This document shows positions 24,629-32,740 of a stretch of DNA of 32,740 nucleotides, piece by piece. Position numbers and translations under genes: made by a program. Below the pieces are notes generated by a model. It was not told where the DNA came from. It did not search any database and worked only from the letters and a program-made list of their open reading frames with translations. Origin of the DNA: Lachnospiraceae bacterium (GTDB taxonomy: Bacteria > Bacillota > Clostridia > Lachnospirales > Lachnospiraceae); assembly GCA_016281605.1 (NCBI GenBank), contig JAEEJA010000097.1:1-32740 (forward strand). Reading direction: 5' to 3'. Each line of letters begins with the position of its first letter. Position 1 is the first letter of the stretch.

Positions 24629-25312
24629 TTACGGACATGTACCAAATTCATTAAGCGGCCAAATCCTCAAAAGTGCAACACCACCTATATTTTTTCTTTT
24701 TACAGGTCCGGGTCCACCTACATCTTCACCGTACCTGCTGTCCATACTGATTTTTCTGTTGTCACCCAAGACAAAGAACTCATCATCCCCAAGAGTAATC
24801 TCCTCTTCGGCGATACCTGCATAAGTCATCGGATCCTTACCGTAATGCTCTTCAAGTAACTTTCCGTTAATATAAATATTATCACCCTCTATACGTACCT
24901 TTTCACCCGGAAGTCCTATAACTCTTTTGATGTAATACTCATCATTCTCCTCCGGATGTGGATAAAAAACTATTACCGAAAATCTCTTCGGATCTGTAAA
25001 ATGCTTAGAAATCTTCTCTACAAGCAAATGATCTTTATGCATGTACTTTTCTTCGGTTTCATCGTCACCTGAGCTTTCAACACCATGATAATTAGGTTCC
25101 ATGGAAGTTCCGTCAACTACAGTTCTTTGTATCACATAAGCCGGTATAACCTTTATACATACTATGAGAATTACTATATATATAGCAATCTCTAAAAAGA
25201 TCTTCTTGGGACTTTCTTTTTCTTCGTCCTTTTCGTCCTTTTCAATTCCCTCTAAATCCTCAGAATCTGTAATAATTTCTTCTTCCTGATTAGTTTTGTC
25301 TTTAGTCTTCAT
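24629..25312 (-). CDS. lepB: Signal peptidase I
   Basis: A 227-residue membrane-anchored serine protease that removes signal peptides. An acidic N-terminal cytosolic segment (about 37 residues) precedes one membrane segment (38-58). The catalytic serine is S70 (VDGTSMEPN) and the general-base lysine is K129 (YYIKRVIGLPGE); GDNRKISMDSRYG is the conserved box E. The N-terminal extension is longer than in typical Gram-positive SipS proteins. Five bases separate it from rpoZ. Confidence 0.95.
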   Translation of the reverse strand: MKTKDKTNQEEEIITDSEDLEGIEKDEKDEEKESPKKIFLEIAIYIVILIVCIKVIPAYVIQRTVVDGTSMEPNYHGVESSGDDETEEKYMHKDHLLVEKISKHFTDPKRFSVIVFYPHPEENDEYYIKRVIGLPGEKVRIEGDNIYINGKLLEEHYGKDPMTYAGIAEEEITLGDDEFFVLGDNRKISMDSRYGEDVGGPGPVKRKNIGGVALLRIWPLNEFGTCP

Positions 25313-25317
25313 TACCT

Positions 25318-25764
25318 TTACTCCACATCATTTTCTTCAGGATTTTCTTCTGAGTCTTCATATAAGACCTCATCAGATTCTTCAATATCGATGATTTCCT
25401 CTACTTCATCGATTTCCTCTTCCTTCTTCTCTGTGGCAGAATCAGTAGCTTCTTCACCGTTAAACTTAGCTTCTAACTTAGCCATAGCTTCGAGTTCATC
25501 ACGTCTTGTAAGTTCTTCTTCAAGCGCTTCATACTCTTCATCATTGAGAATTCTGATTTTGGATTCATTTAACTCATTAACTGCAATAGATAATGGCTTA
25601 GAGCAGTCATACTTAGTGAGAACATCTGCACCGTCTATAATCTGTCTGGCACGCTTTGCTGTAGCAATAACTATAGAATATCTACTGTTAACTACAGGAG
25701 CTTCGCCCTCCTCAACCTCACTGTTTACTTTTTTCATTAAGTCTGAATAAGATGGATGTAACAT
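25318..25764 (-). CDS. rpoZ: DNA-directed RNA polymerase omega subunit with acidic tail
   Basis: A 148-residue protein. The first ~85 residues match omega (NSRYSIVIATAKRARQI, then KPLSIAVNELNESKI), which helps fold the beta' subunit. The last ~60 residues are a glutamate-rich tail not found in the short bacterial omega (about 70-90 residues). GAGGTTAAAT precedes the ATG. It follows gmk by 18 bp, the usual order. Confidence 0.93.
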   Translation of the reverse strand: MLHPSYSDLMKKVNSEVEEGEAPVVNSRYSIVIATAKRARQIIDGADVLTKYDCSKPLSIAVNELNESKIRILNDEEYEALEEELTRRDELEAMAKLEAKFNGEEATDSATEKKEEEIDEVEEIIDIEESDEVLYEDSEENPEENDVE

Positions 25765-25782
25765 ATTTAACCTCTTTCATTT

Positions 25783-26397
25783 TTATTTATTAAAGTCAGA
25801 TTTTATCTTATCGATAACATCTGACGAATTTTCCTTTTTCAAGCTGATTGCACGAATAATGGAAACTATATCTGAAACACAAACCTCTAACTCGTTGTTT
25901 TCAACTATATAGTCGTACTTATCCATAAACACGCACTCTTCTGAGGCTCTTTTGAGACGATTCTGTATAACTTCTTCAGTTTCAGTACCTCTTTTTCTAA
26001 GCCTTCTCTCTAACTCGCCAAATGTGGCGGGAGTAATAAATATAGTAACTGCATCAGGGAACTTTTCTTTAACCTTTAGAGCGCCCTGCATCTCTATCTC
26101 AAGTATTACATTCTTTCCTTCATTTAACTTATCTAATACATACTCCTTAGGAGTTCCGTAATAATTACCAACATAAGAAGCATACTCAATTAAAGCATCC
26201 TCCTCTATCATCTTTTCAAATTCCGGTACAGTCTTGAAAAAATAATCAACTCCATCTACATCGGTACTCCTGGGAGCTCTGGTAGTCGCAGATATGGATA
26301 AACAAAAACTATCCTTCTTTATAAGCTCCTTAACTACAGTTCCCTTTCCAGCACCTGAGAAACCGGAAATGATGATTAGTATACCACTCTTAGACAT
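25783..26397 (-). CDS. gmk: Guanylate kinase
   Basis: A 204-residue enzyme phosphorylating GMP and dGMP. The P-loop GFSGAGKGT is at 12-20, SATTRAPRSTDVDGVDYFF is the GMP-binding segment, and VILEIEMQGA with TIFITP complete the fold. AAAGGA lies before the ATG. It is the first gene of the long block; I see no strong promoter in the 171 bp upstream, which hold hairpins instead. Confidence 0.96.
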   Translation of the reverse strand: MSKSGILIIISGFSGAGKGTVVKELIKKDSFCLSISATTRAPRSTDVDGVDYFFKTVPEFEKMIEEDALIEYASYVGNYYGTPKEYVLDKLNEGKNVILEIEMQGALKVKEKFPDAVTIFITPATFGELERRLRKRGTETEEVIQNRLKRASEECVFMDKYDYIVENNELEVCVSDIVSIIRAISLKKENSSDVIDKIKSDFNK

Positions 26398-26468
26398 GAT
26401 TTACAATCCTTTAATAAAATATTAATAATATAAAATACATAAAAATGTATGTTATAAGACGCATGAAC

Positions 26469-26494
26469 GCCCCCGACTATTAAAAGTCGAGGGC
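26469..26494 (-). terminator. GC-rich hairpin between etfA and gmk
   Basis: GCCCCCGACT (26469-26478) pairs with AGTCGAGGGC (26485-26494), with one position that is a G-T wobble on the minus strand and a 6-nt loop. It is by far the most stable hairpin in the gap, but no T-run follows at once. It probably ends or protects the butyrate operon transcript; a second small AT hairpin is at 26435-26450. Confidence 0.5.
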
Positions 26495-26512
26495 CATACG
26501 CTTATAAATATT

Positions 26513-26545
26513 TGAAATCTTCAAAAGATATAATATAAGATTTCA
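26513..26545 (-). terminator. AT-rich inverted repeat after etfA
   Basis: TGAAATCTT (26513-26521) and AAGATTTCA (26537-26545) are perfect complements with a 15-nt loop, 23 bp after the etfA stop. Without a GC-rich stem it is probably a processing or stabilising element together with the hairpin at 26469. Confidence 0.4.
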
Positions 26546-26568
26546 AAACAAATTCAAGTAATACAGCT

Positions 26569-27606
26569 TTATTCAGCAGCGTTTTTTATAGCCTGTGTAA
26601 GCTTTGGAAGAACTACATTAAGATCTCCTACTACACCATAAGTAGCTACATCAAAGATAGGAGCTGTCTCATCTTTATTGATTGCGATGATTATATCAGA
26701 ATCCTCCATACCTGCTACGTGCTGAATAGCACCTGAAATACCGATTGCGAAGTAAACATTTGGTCTTACAGTCTTTCCTGTCTGACCAACCTGATAATCC
26801 TTCTCAAGCCAACCGTTATCTACCACTGCACGTGAACATGAAACCTGTCCACCAACAGCCTCAGCTAAATCCTCTAAAAGCTTGAAGTTTTCTTTGCTTC
26901 CAACTCCACGTCCACCTGAAACTAATATCTTAGCTTCCTGGATATTAACTGTATTCTTAACTTCCTTAACAACATCCATGATTTCTACATAGCAGTTGTT
27001 TTCAACAAGCTCAGGATTGAACTCAACAATCTCAGCAACCTTAGAAGTATCTTCAGCTATCTTCTGCATAACACCCGGACGTACTGTAGCCATCTGAGGA
27101 CGATTATCAGGACATGCGATAGTAGCTATTGTGTTACCACCAAATGCCGGACGAGTCATAAGAAGCTGATTATGCTTCTGCTCCTGATTTGGAACAGGGT
27201 TAATAGGGAAATCATTGATTTCAAGACTTGTACAGTCAGCAGTAAGTCCGGTTGCAACTCTTGCTGAAACTCTAGGTCCCAAATCACGACCGATTGCAGT
27301 TGCACCAACAAGCATAATATCAGGCTTGTATTCGTTGATAACTGCAGCGAGGGCCTGTGTATAAGGCTCTGTACGGTATACATCAAGCTTAGGGTCATCT
27401 ACTACTATTACTCTGTCAGCTCCGTAGTGTCCAAGTGAAGGAGCAAGGTCCTTCACATTGTTTCCGAGGAGAACAGCGGTTACTGTAGTATCAAGATCCT
27501 TAGCAAGTCTGGTAGCTTCTCCAAGAAGCTCATATGCGATATTATCAATTTTATTATCTACCTGCTGTGCATATATAAATACACCCTTGTAATCTTCTAA
27601 TGCCAT
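26569..27606 (-). CDS. etfA: Electron transfer flavoprotein alpha subunit
   Basis: A 345-residue FAD-binding subunit paired with EtfB and Bcd. The C-terminal FAD domain shows VSGGRGVGSKENF, SRAVVDNGW, QVGQTGKTVRP, ISGAIQHVAGM and INKDETAPIF, all typical. In butyrate producers the Bcd-EtfAB complex couples NADH-dependent crotonyl-CoA reduction to ferredoxin reduction. The ATG at 27606 is preferred (GGTGA five bases upstream), but a GTG at 27618 with AAGGA is possible. It is last in the operon. Confidence 0.95.
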   Translation of the reverse strand: MALEDYKGVFIYAQQVDNKIDNIAYELLGEATRLAKDLDTTVTAVLLGNNVKDLAPSLGHYGADRVIVVDDPKLDVYRTEPYTQALAAVINEYKPDIMLVGATAIGRDLGPRVSARVATGLTADCTSLEINDFPINPVPNQEQKHNQLLMTRPAFGGNTIATIACPDNRPQMATVRPGVMQKIAEDTSKVAEIVEFNPELVENNCYVEIMDVVKEVKNTVNIQEAKILVSGGRGVGSKENFKLLEDLAEAVGGQVSCSRAVVDNGWLEKDYQVGQTGKTVRPNVYFAIGISGAIQHVAGMEDSDIIIAINKDETAPIFDVATYGVVGDLNVVLPKLTQAIKNAAE

Positions 27607-27631
27607 TTTATTCACCACTTTTCCTTTTATA

Positions 27632-28417
27632 TTAGATTATATTGTTTTCTGAAAGCTTATCAAAGATATAAGTTGCAGCTTCATCAGCACTTAAATCACT
27701 CTTAAGCTCACCTTCGCTCTTACGAACCTTATCTGAAGCTCTTGCGATCTTTGTAGGTGACCCGCTCAGACCGAGATTTGAATCATCTACATCCTTAAGA
27801 TCTGCTCTTCCCCAGACAGTTATATCCTTCTCAAGAGCATCAAAGATTCCACCCGGTGTCATGTAACGAGGCTCATTAAGTTCTGAAAGAGCTGTTACAA
27901 GACAAGGCATCTTAGCCTTAAGAACATGATATCTATCATCAAACTGACGCTCTACAACTACGCTGTCACCATCAATTTTGATAGCCTGTGCATAGCTGAT
28001 AGCAGGGATTCCAAGATGCTCTGCGATCTGTGGACCAACCTGAGCTGTATCACCGTCAATAGCCTGACGTCCAGTGATGATTAAGTCATAATCGATATTT
28101 CTAAGTGCTCCTGCAATAGTGGTAGATGTAGCCCATGTATCAGCTCCACCAAGCACTCTGTCAGTTACAAGGATTCCTTCATCTGCACCCATAGCCATAG
28201 CCTCACGAAGAACCTCCTCAGCTTTAGGAAGACCCATGGTAAGAACTGTAACGTGTGCACCGTACTCATCCTTTAATCTAAGTGCCGCCTCAAGTCCTGC
28301 TTTATCATCCGGATTCATGATTGCAAGCATGGCAGCTCTGTTAAGTGTACCGTCGGCATTAAATACAACGCCGCCCTTAGTATCCGGTACCTGCTTTATA
28401 CAAACTACGATATTCAT
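27632..28417 (-). CDS. etfB: Electron transfer flavoprotein beta subunit
   Basis: A 261-residue subunit with the opening MNIVVCIKQVPDT, NPDDKAGLEAALRLKD, VLTMGLPKAEEVLREAMAMG and the GRQAIDGDTAQVGPQIAEHLG nucleotide-binding segment. This matches the EtfB of bifurcating Bcd-Etf complexes, which bind a second FAD instead of AMP. AAAGGAG precedes the ATG. It lies between bcd and etfA. Confidence 0.95.
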   Translation of the reverse strand: MNIVVCIKQVPDTKGGVVFNADGTLNRAAMLAIMNPDDKAGLEAALRLKDEYGAHVTVLTMGLPKAEEVLREAMAMGADEGILVTDRVLGGADTWATSTTIAGALRNIDYDLIITGRQAIDGDTAQVGPQIAEHLGIPAISYAQAIKIDGDSVVVERQFDDRYHVLKAKMPCLVTALSELNEPRYMTPGGIFDALEKDITVWGRADLKDVDDSNLGLSGSPTKIARASDKVRKSEGELKSDLSADEAATYIFDKLSENNII

Positions 28418-28436
28418 TTGCTTACACTCCTTTATA

Positions 28437-29591
28437 TTAATTTAAGATATTTGCAGAAATAACCATTCTCTGTACTTCACTGGTACCTTCGTAGATTTCT
28501 GTAATCTTTGCATCACGCATCATACGCTCAACGTCGTACTCTCTTGTATATCCGTAACCACCATGAAGCTGAACAGCCTTGGTAGTAACATCCATAGCAA
28601 CCTCTGCTGCTGCAAGCTTAGCCATAGCAGCTTCTACAGAGTATGACTTCTGTGTAGCCTTTGCCTGTGCAGCCTTGTAAACAAGGAGCTTAGCAGCCTC
28701 AACCTTAGTAGCCATATTAGCAAGCTGGAACTGTGTATTCTGGAATGCAGATATAGATCTTCCAAACTGCTTTCTTTCGTTAGTAAATTCTATAGTTCTC
28801 TGAAGTGCACCCTCAGCGATTCTGAGTGCCTGAGCAGCGATACCGATACGTCCTCCGTCAAGAGTATGCATCGCAATACCAAATCCCTTACCCGGAGCAC
28901 CAAGTAAGTTCTCCTTAGGTATACGGCAATCCTCGAATATAAGCTCATAAGTAGATGAACCTCTGATACCCATCTTCTTTTCCTTTGTACCAAATGAGAA
29001 TCCAGGAGTTCCCTTCTCAACTATAAATGCTGAGAATCTCTTCTTCTTTCTTCCTCTGGCATCTGTCTGAACCTCAGTAACAGCAATAACGATATAAATA
29101 TCAGCCTCTTTACCGTTTGTGATAAAGCACTTTGAGCCGTTAAGTACGTACTCGTCTCCATCTAAAATTGCCTTTGTCTGAGCTCCCTGAGCATCTGTAC
29201 CTGCGCCCGGCTCAGTAAGTGCGAAAGCACCTAACTTCTCACCCTTTGCAAGAGGTACAAGATACTTCTGCTTCTGTTCTTCTGTACCATATGTAAGTAT
29301 AGGATCGCAGCAAAGTGAAGAATGTGCAGATACGATAACACCTGTAGTTCCACACTCCTTAGAAAGCTCCTCTACACACATAACATATGTAAGAGGATCG
29401 CAACCCTGTCCACCGTACTCCTTTGGTACAGCAATTCCCATAAATCCGTACTTCTGCATCTTTTCAACAGTTGCACGTGGGAAAACTTCTGTTTCGTCTG
29501 TTTCCTGTGCTAATGGCCTTGCTTCATTTACAGCAAAATCTCTAAAGAGATTCTGGGCCATTTCATGTTTTTTATCTAATGTAAAATCCAT
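28437..29591 (-). CDS. bcd: Butyryl-CoA dehydrogenase
   Basis: A 384-residue acyl-CoA dehydrogenase that reduces crotonyl-CoA to butyryl-CoA. The FAD/substrate loops [13 protein letters not shown] and [13 protein letters not shown] are present, and the catalytic base is E368 in [13 protein letters not shown]. The [20 protein letters not shown] segment is typical of short-chain enzymes. Its place before etfB-etfA identifies it as the butyrate enzyme. The AAAGGCGG site is 12 bases from the ATG, a little far. Confidence 0.95.
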   Translation of the reverse strand: MDFTLDKKHEMAQNLFRDFAVNEARPLAQETDETEVFPRATVEKMQKYGFMGIAVPKEYGGQGCDPLTYVMCVEELSKECGTTGVIVSAHSSLCCDPILTYGTEEQKQKYLVPLAKGEKLGAFALTEPGAGTDAQGAQTKAILDGDEYVLNGSKCFITNGKEADIYIVIAVTEVQTDARGRKKKRFSAFIVEKGTPGFSFGTKEKKMGIRGSSTYELIFEDCRIPKENLLGAPGKGFGIAMHTLDGGRIGIAAQALRIAEGALQRTIEFTNERKQFGRSISAFQNTQFQLANMATKVEAAKLLVYKAAQAKATQKSYSVEAAMAKLAAAEVAMDVTTKAVQLHGGYGYTREYDVERMMRDAKITEIYEGTSEVQRMVISANILN

Positions 29592-29631
29592 GATAATTAT
29601 TACCGCCTTTCAAAAATTGTTGTTTTATATA

Positions 29632-30471
29632 TTATTTATTGTAATCATAGAAGCCGGCACCTGACTTACGTCCAAGCTTGCCTGCACGAACCATCTTACG
29701 AAGAAGTGGACATGCACGATACTTTGAATCTTCGAATTCCTTATAAAGTACATCCATGATTGCAAGGCAGATATCAAGACCAATGAAATCACCAAGCTCA
29801 AGTGGTCCCATAGGATGATTACATCCAAGCTTCATAGAAGTATCGATATCCTCTACGCTTGCTACACCTTCCATAACTTCGTAAGCAGCTTCATTTATCA
29901 TAGTGATAAGAAGTCTGTTTACAGCAAATCCTGCAGCTTCGTTGATCTGTACAGGAGTCTTGCCAATTTCCTTAGAAATAGCGATAATCTTATCATTCAT
30001 TTCATCAGTTGTATTACCACCCTTGATTACTTCGATAAGCTTCATTCTGTCAGCAGGATTGAAGAAATGCATACCAATTACAGGTCTGTCAAGTCCCTTA
30101 CCAATCTCTGTTACTGAAAGTGAAGATGTGTTTGTTGCAAATATACAATCAGCCTTAACAATTTCCTGAAGCTCTTTGAATGTCTGCTGCTTAATCTCCA
30201 TAACCTCTAAAGCAGCCTCAACTATTAAGTCACAATCTGTACAAATTTCCTTTGTACCTGTCTTAATCTTTGCTGCGATTTCATCAGCCTTAGCCTGATC
30301 AATCTTTTCCTTCTTTACGAGAAATGCAAGATTTTTCTCAATCTTAGCCTTTCCGTTTGCAGCAAACTCTTCATTGATATCGCAAAGACAAACCTCATAT
30401 CCGTCTGTCATAGCGAATGCCTGAGCAATACCTGAACCCATGGTACCTGCGCCAATTACACCTACTACCAT
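29632..30471 (-). CDS. hbd: 3-hydroxybutyryl-CoA dehydrogenase
   Basis: A 279-residue NAD(P)H-dependent enzyme reducing acetoacetyl-CoA to 3-hydroxybutyryl-CoA. The Rossmann motif VIGAGTMGSGIA opens the protein, and NTSSLSVTEI (S117) with MHFFNPADRMKL (H135) give the active-site residues. The C-terminal domain includes NRLLITMINEA and LGCNHPMGPLELGDFIGLD. AAGGAGG nine bases upstream fixes the ATG at 30471; earlier in-frame starts would run into the intercistronic hairpin. Confidence 0.96.
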   Translation of the reverse strand: MVVGVIGAGTMGSGIAQAFAMTDGYEVCLCDINEEFAANGKAKIEKNLAFLVKKEKIDQAKADEIAAKIKTGTKEICTDCDLIVEAALEVMEIKQQTFKELQEIVKADCIFATNTSSLSVTEIGKGLDRPVIGMHFFNPADRMKLIEVIKGGNTTDEMNDKIIAISKEIGKTPVQINEAAGFAVNRLLITMINEAAYEVMEGVASVEDIDTSMKLGCNHPMGPLELGDFIGLDICLAIMDVLYKEFEDSKYRACPLLRKMVRAGKLGRKSGAGFYDYNK

Positions 30472-30506
30472 TTTATAAATCCTCCTTAATTGTTTGTGAT
30501 TAAACA

Positions 30507-30532
30507 CTGTCTCTATATATCAAAAGAGACAG
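30507..30532 (-). promoter_or_regulatory. Intercistronic hairpin between crt and hbd
   Basis: CTGTCTCT (30507-30514) and AGAGACAG (30525-30532) form a perfect 8-bp stem with a 10-nt loop, in the 81-bp gap between crt and hbd. There is no T-run, so RNA processing or differential stability is more likely than termination. Confidence 0.55.
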
Positions 30533-30552
30533 GTCATAAATTCTTATCGTTA

Positions 30553-31338
30553 TTAGCAGTTCTTGAATGGTTCCTTAACCTTCTCCTTGTTCTTGTCAAG
30601 GAAGAATTCCATACCATATCTCTGATCTGCTGTCTCAAAACAGTCACCAAAAAGCTTTTCTTCAATTTCAACAGCCTTTTCGATGTCAACCTGCATACCT
30701 TCGTTAATAGCTTTCTTACAGTTACGAACAGCTATAGGAGCATTCTTTGCGATTCCTGCAGCAATCTTTTCTACTGTAGGCATAAGCTCCTCTAAAGCTA
30801 CTACCTGATTTACAAGTCCGATTCTAAGTGCTTCGTCAGACTTAATATTTCTGGCACCATAAATCATCTGCTTAGCCATACCTGTACCAACCGCACGAGC
30901 AAGTCTCTGTGTACCACCAAATCCAGGTGTAATACCAAGACCAACCTCCGGCTGACCAAAGATTGAATTCTCAGAAGCAATTCTAAAATCACAAGCAAGT
31001 GAGATTTCACAACCACCACCAAGAGCAAAACCGTTAACTGCAGCGATTACAGGAATCGGGAAGCTTTCTATCTTTAAGAAAAGATCATTTCCCTTCTTAC
31101 CAAAAGCTTCACCCTCTGCCTTAGAAAGTGTGCTCATCTCTCCTATATCAGCGCCTGCAACGAATGACTTCTCGCCTGCACCTGTAAGGATGAGACACCT
31201 TACTTCATTGATATCAACAGCGTCAAATGCTTCATTGAGCTCATCAAGAACCTGACTGTTAAGAGCATTTAAAGCCTTTGGACGGTTAATGGTAACTATA
31301 CCAACCTGACCCTTTACTTCATATGTTACGAATTCCAT
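30553..31338 (-). CDS. crt: 3-hydroxybutyryl-CoA dehydratase (crotonase)
   Basis: A 261-residue enoyl-CoA hydratase that makes crotonyl-CoA. The oxyanion-hole segment SFVAGADIGEM, the catalytic glutamates E111 (GGGCEISLACD) and E131 (FGQPEVGLGITPGFGG) are in the standard positions. Length is normal for crotonase. AGAGGTG lies five bases before the ATG. It is 36 bp after thl. Confidence 0.95.
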   Translation of the reverse strand: MEFVTYEVKGQVGIVTINRPKALNALNSQVLDELNEAFDAVDINEVRCLILTGAGEKSFVAGADIGEMSTLSKAEGEAFGKKGNDLFLKIESFPIPVIAAVNGFALGGGCEISLACDFRIASENSIFGQPEVGLGITPGFGGTQRLARAVGTGMAKQMIYGARNIKSDEALRIGLVNQVVALEELMPTVEKIAAGIAKNAPIAVRNCKKAINEGMQVDIEKAVEIEEKLFGDCFETADQRYGMEFFLDKNKEKVKEPFKNC

Positions 31339-31374
31339 AACGCACCTCTCATATATTTATATATTTTGTAAAAA

Positions 31375-32562
31375 TTAGTACTTCTCAACTGCTGTGGCAC
31401 AACCCATACCACCACCGATACAAAGAGTAGCAAGACCCTTCTTAGCATCGTCTCTCTTCTGCATCTCATGAAGAAGTGTAACAAGGATACGGCAACCTGA
31501 AGCTCCTACAGGATGTCCGAGAGCGATTGCTCCACCGTTTACATTTACCTTATCCATGTTGAAATTAAGATCCTTAGCAACTGCAACTGACTGAGCAGCA
31601 AATGCTTCGTTTGCTTCGATAAGATCGAAATCATCAACCTTAAGACCAGTCTTTTCACAAAGCTTATTAACTGCAGCTACAGGACCGATACCCATAACTT
31701 CAGGTCTAACTCCACCGAGAGCTCCGCCTACCCATGTAGCCATAGGCTTAACACCAAGCTCCTGAGCCTTCTCTTCGCTCATAACTACGATTGCAGCAGC
31801 ACCGTCATTGATACCTGAAGCATTACCTGCTGTTACAAGTCCGCCTTCCTTACCTGAACAACATTTAAGCTTTCCAAGACTCTCAGCTGTAGTACCTGCT
31901 CTAGGTCCTTCATCTGTATCAAATGCAACTGTATCTCTCTTAACTCTAACTTCTACAGGAACGATCTCATCCTTGAACTTTCCTTCAGCGATAGCCTTTT
32001 CACACTTCTGCTGTGAAGCTGCTGAGAAAGCATCAAGCTCTTCTCTTGTAAGACCGTATTCTTCACAAATATTCTCTGCTGTAATCATCATGTGATAATG
32101 ATTAAATGCATCTGTAAGTGCATCGTTAACCATAGTATCAACTACTTTTCCGTCATTCATACGATAACCAAAACGAGCGCTTGGGAGTGCATATGGAGCC
32201 ATAGACATGTTCTCGCAACCACCTGCAACAACAATATCAGCCTCTCCTGATGCAACAAGACGAGCAGCAGTATTAACTGCCTCAAGACCTGATCCGCATA
32301 CAACATTAAGAGTAACAGCAGGTGTCTCTATAGGAAGTCCTGCATTAATTGAAACCTGACGAGCAACATTCTGTCCCTGTCCAGCCTGAATTACACATCC
32401 GAAATAAAGCATATCTACCTTATCTGCAGGTACTCCGGCACGTGAAAGTGCTTCCTTTACAACGATTTCTCCAAGCTTAGATGCAGGTGTGTTACTAAGT
32501 GCTCCACCCATCTTTCCTATAGCAGTACGACATGCACCAGCTAAAACTACTTTTTTTGACAT
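31375..32562 (-). CDS. thlA: Acetyl-CoA acetyltransferase (thiolase)
   Basis: A 395-residue thiolase condensing two acetyl-CoA to acetoacetyl-CoA, the entry step of the pathway. The nucleophile is C89 (NVVCGSGLEAV); NEAFAAQ, GGAIALGHPVGASG and CIGGGMGCA supply the other active-site residues. AAGGAGG nine bases upstream fixes the ATG at 32562. It is first in the operon, about 93 nt downstream of the predicted transcription start. Confidence 0.96.
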   Translation of the reverse strand: MSKKVVLAGACRTAIGKMGGALSNTPASKLGEIVVKEALSRAGVPADKVDMLYFGCVIQAGQGQNVARQVSINAGLPIETPAVTLNVVCGSGLEAVNTAARLVASGEADIVVAGGCENMSMAPYALPSARFGYRMNDGKVVDTMVNDALTDAFNHYHMMITAENICEEYGLTREELDAFSAASQQKCEKAIAEGKFKDEIVPVEVRVKRDTVAFDTDEGPRAGTTAESLGKLKCCSGKEGGLVTAGNASGINDGAAAIVVMSEEKAQELGVKPMATWVGGALGGVRPEVMGIGPVAAVNKLCEKTGLKVDDFDLIEANEAFAAQSVAVAKDLNFNMDKVNVNGGAIALGHPVGASGCRILVTLLHEMQKRDDAKKGLATLCIGGGMGCATAVEKY

Positions 32563-32661
32563 TTTAAATATCCTCCTTAGATTATGTGTTGACATCCAAA
32601 ATTGTGTGGGATGCGAATGTAAGTATACCCAAGCACACATTTTTAGACATGCGCTTCTACT

Positions 32662-32690
32662 ATCATATATCAAAATCTGTTTTTTTTCAA
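32662..32690 (-). promoter_or_regulatory. Promoter of the butyrate operon
   Basis: On the minus strand TTGAAA (32685-32690) and TATGAT (32662-32667) are separated by exactly 17 bp containing an A-tract. The start of transcription would be near 32655, giving a leader of about 93 nt. The leader can form an imperfect hairpin (TGTGTG...CACACA, roughly 32594-32639). No operator was recognised. Confidence 0.7.
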
Positions 32691-32740
32691 GTAATACTTA
32701 ATAAATCCGTAACAATTTGTTATTATCTGCTGACCCGAAT

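Noticed and set aside
32563-32673. N-terminal extension of the thiolase (37 extra residues)
   Set aside because: The extension is read from the operon leader, includes the AAGGAGG site and has no thiolase similarity.

Overview
The window reads as chromosomal DNA of a low-G+C, anaerobic, butyrate-forming Firmicute, most likely a Lachnospiraceae member (Butyrivibrio/Roseburia-like; genus not resolved). The grounds are the gene order thl-crt-hbd-bcd-etfB-etfA, a clostridial HI0933-cmk-ispH-rpsA cluster, strong AGGAGG-type ribosome binding sites with several TTG/GTG starts, and a chemotaxis cheR. Almost everything is on the minus strand; only one small gene (683-955) is clearly on the plus strand.

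Layout from left to right. (1) 1-3560 is the irregular part: a composite array of palindromic repeats (1-340), a 13-bp tandem repeat, a small conserved plus-strand gene, and a two-gene minus-strand operon (RNase G/E family, then a PHP-type histidinol phosphatase) bracketed by two 16-bp AT-rich minisatellites. (2) 3414-5070 carries cheR, a ylxM without its usual ffh partner, a frameshifted MNT-type nucleotidyltransferase and a short ORF that runs into a minisatellite. A hairpin resembling an IS200/IS605 end lies upstream of cheR. (3) 5168-26397 is a block of about 21 kb with 18 genes on one strand: gmk, rpoZ, lepB, a small membrane protein, trkA, trkH, miaB, dgt, dnaG, rpoD, trmK, a TGS/uridine-kinase-like gene, folD, rimO, pgsA, an HI0933-type flavoprotein, cmk, ispH and rpsA, closed by a clear terminator at 5168-5218. 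Genes overlap or lie within about 110 bp of each other except at dgt-dnaG, where 70-bp direct repeats are inserted. (4) 26569-32562 is the complete butyryl-CoA operon (thl, crt, hbd, bcd, etfB, etfA) with a good sigma-70/SigA promoter at 32662-32690.

How the genes work together. The long block couples nucleotide supply (gmk, cmk, dgt, folD), transcription and replication initiation (rpoZ, rpoD, dnaG), translation and RNA modification (miaB, rimO, trmK, rpsA), and membrane/isoprenoid/secretion/potassium functions (pgsA, ispH, lepB, trkAH). The butyrate operon turns two acetyl-CoA into butyryl-CoA, with Bcd-Etf expected to bifurcate electrons to ferredoxin.

I found no convincing new multi-gene defence or biosynthetic system. 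The most unusual items are a sigma factor RpoD with about 230 extra N-terminal residues of lysine/threonine-rich, histone-H1-like tandem repeats; the paired 16-bp minisatellites around the RNase G operon; the duplicated dgt 3' end; and the palindromic repeat array at the left edge.
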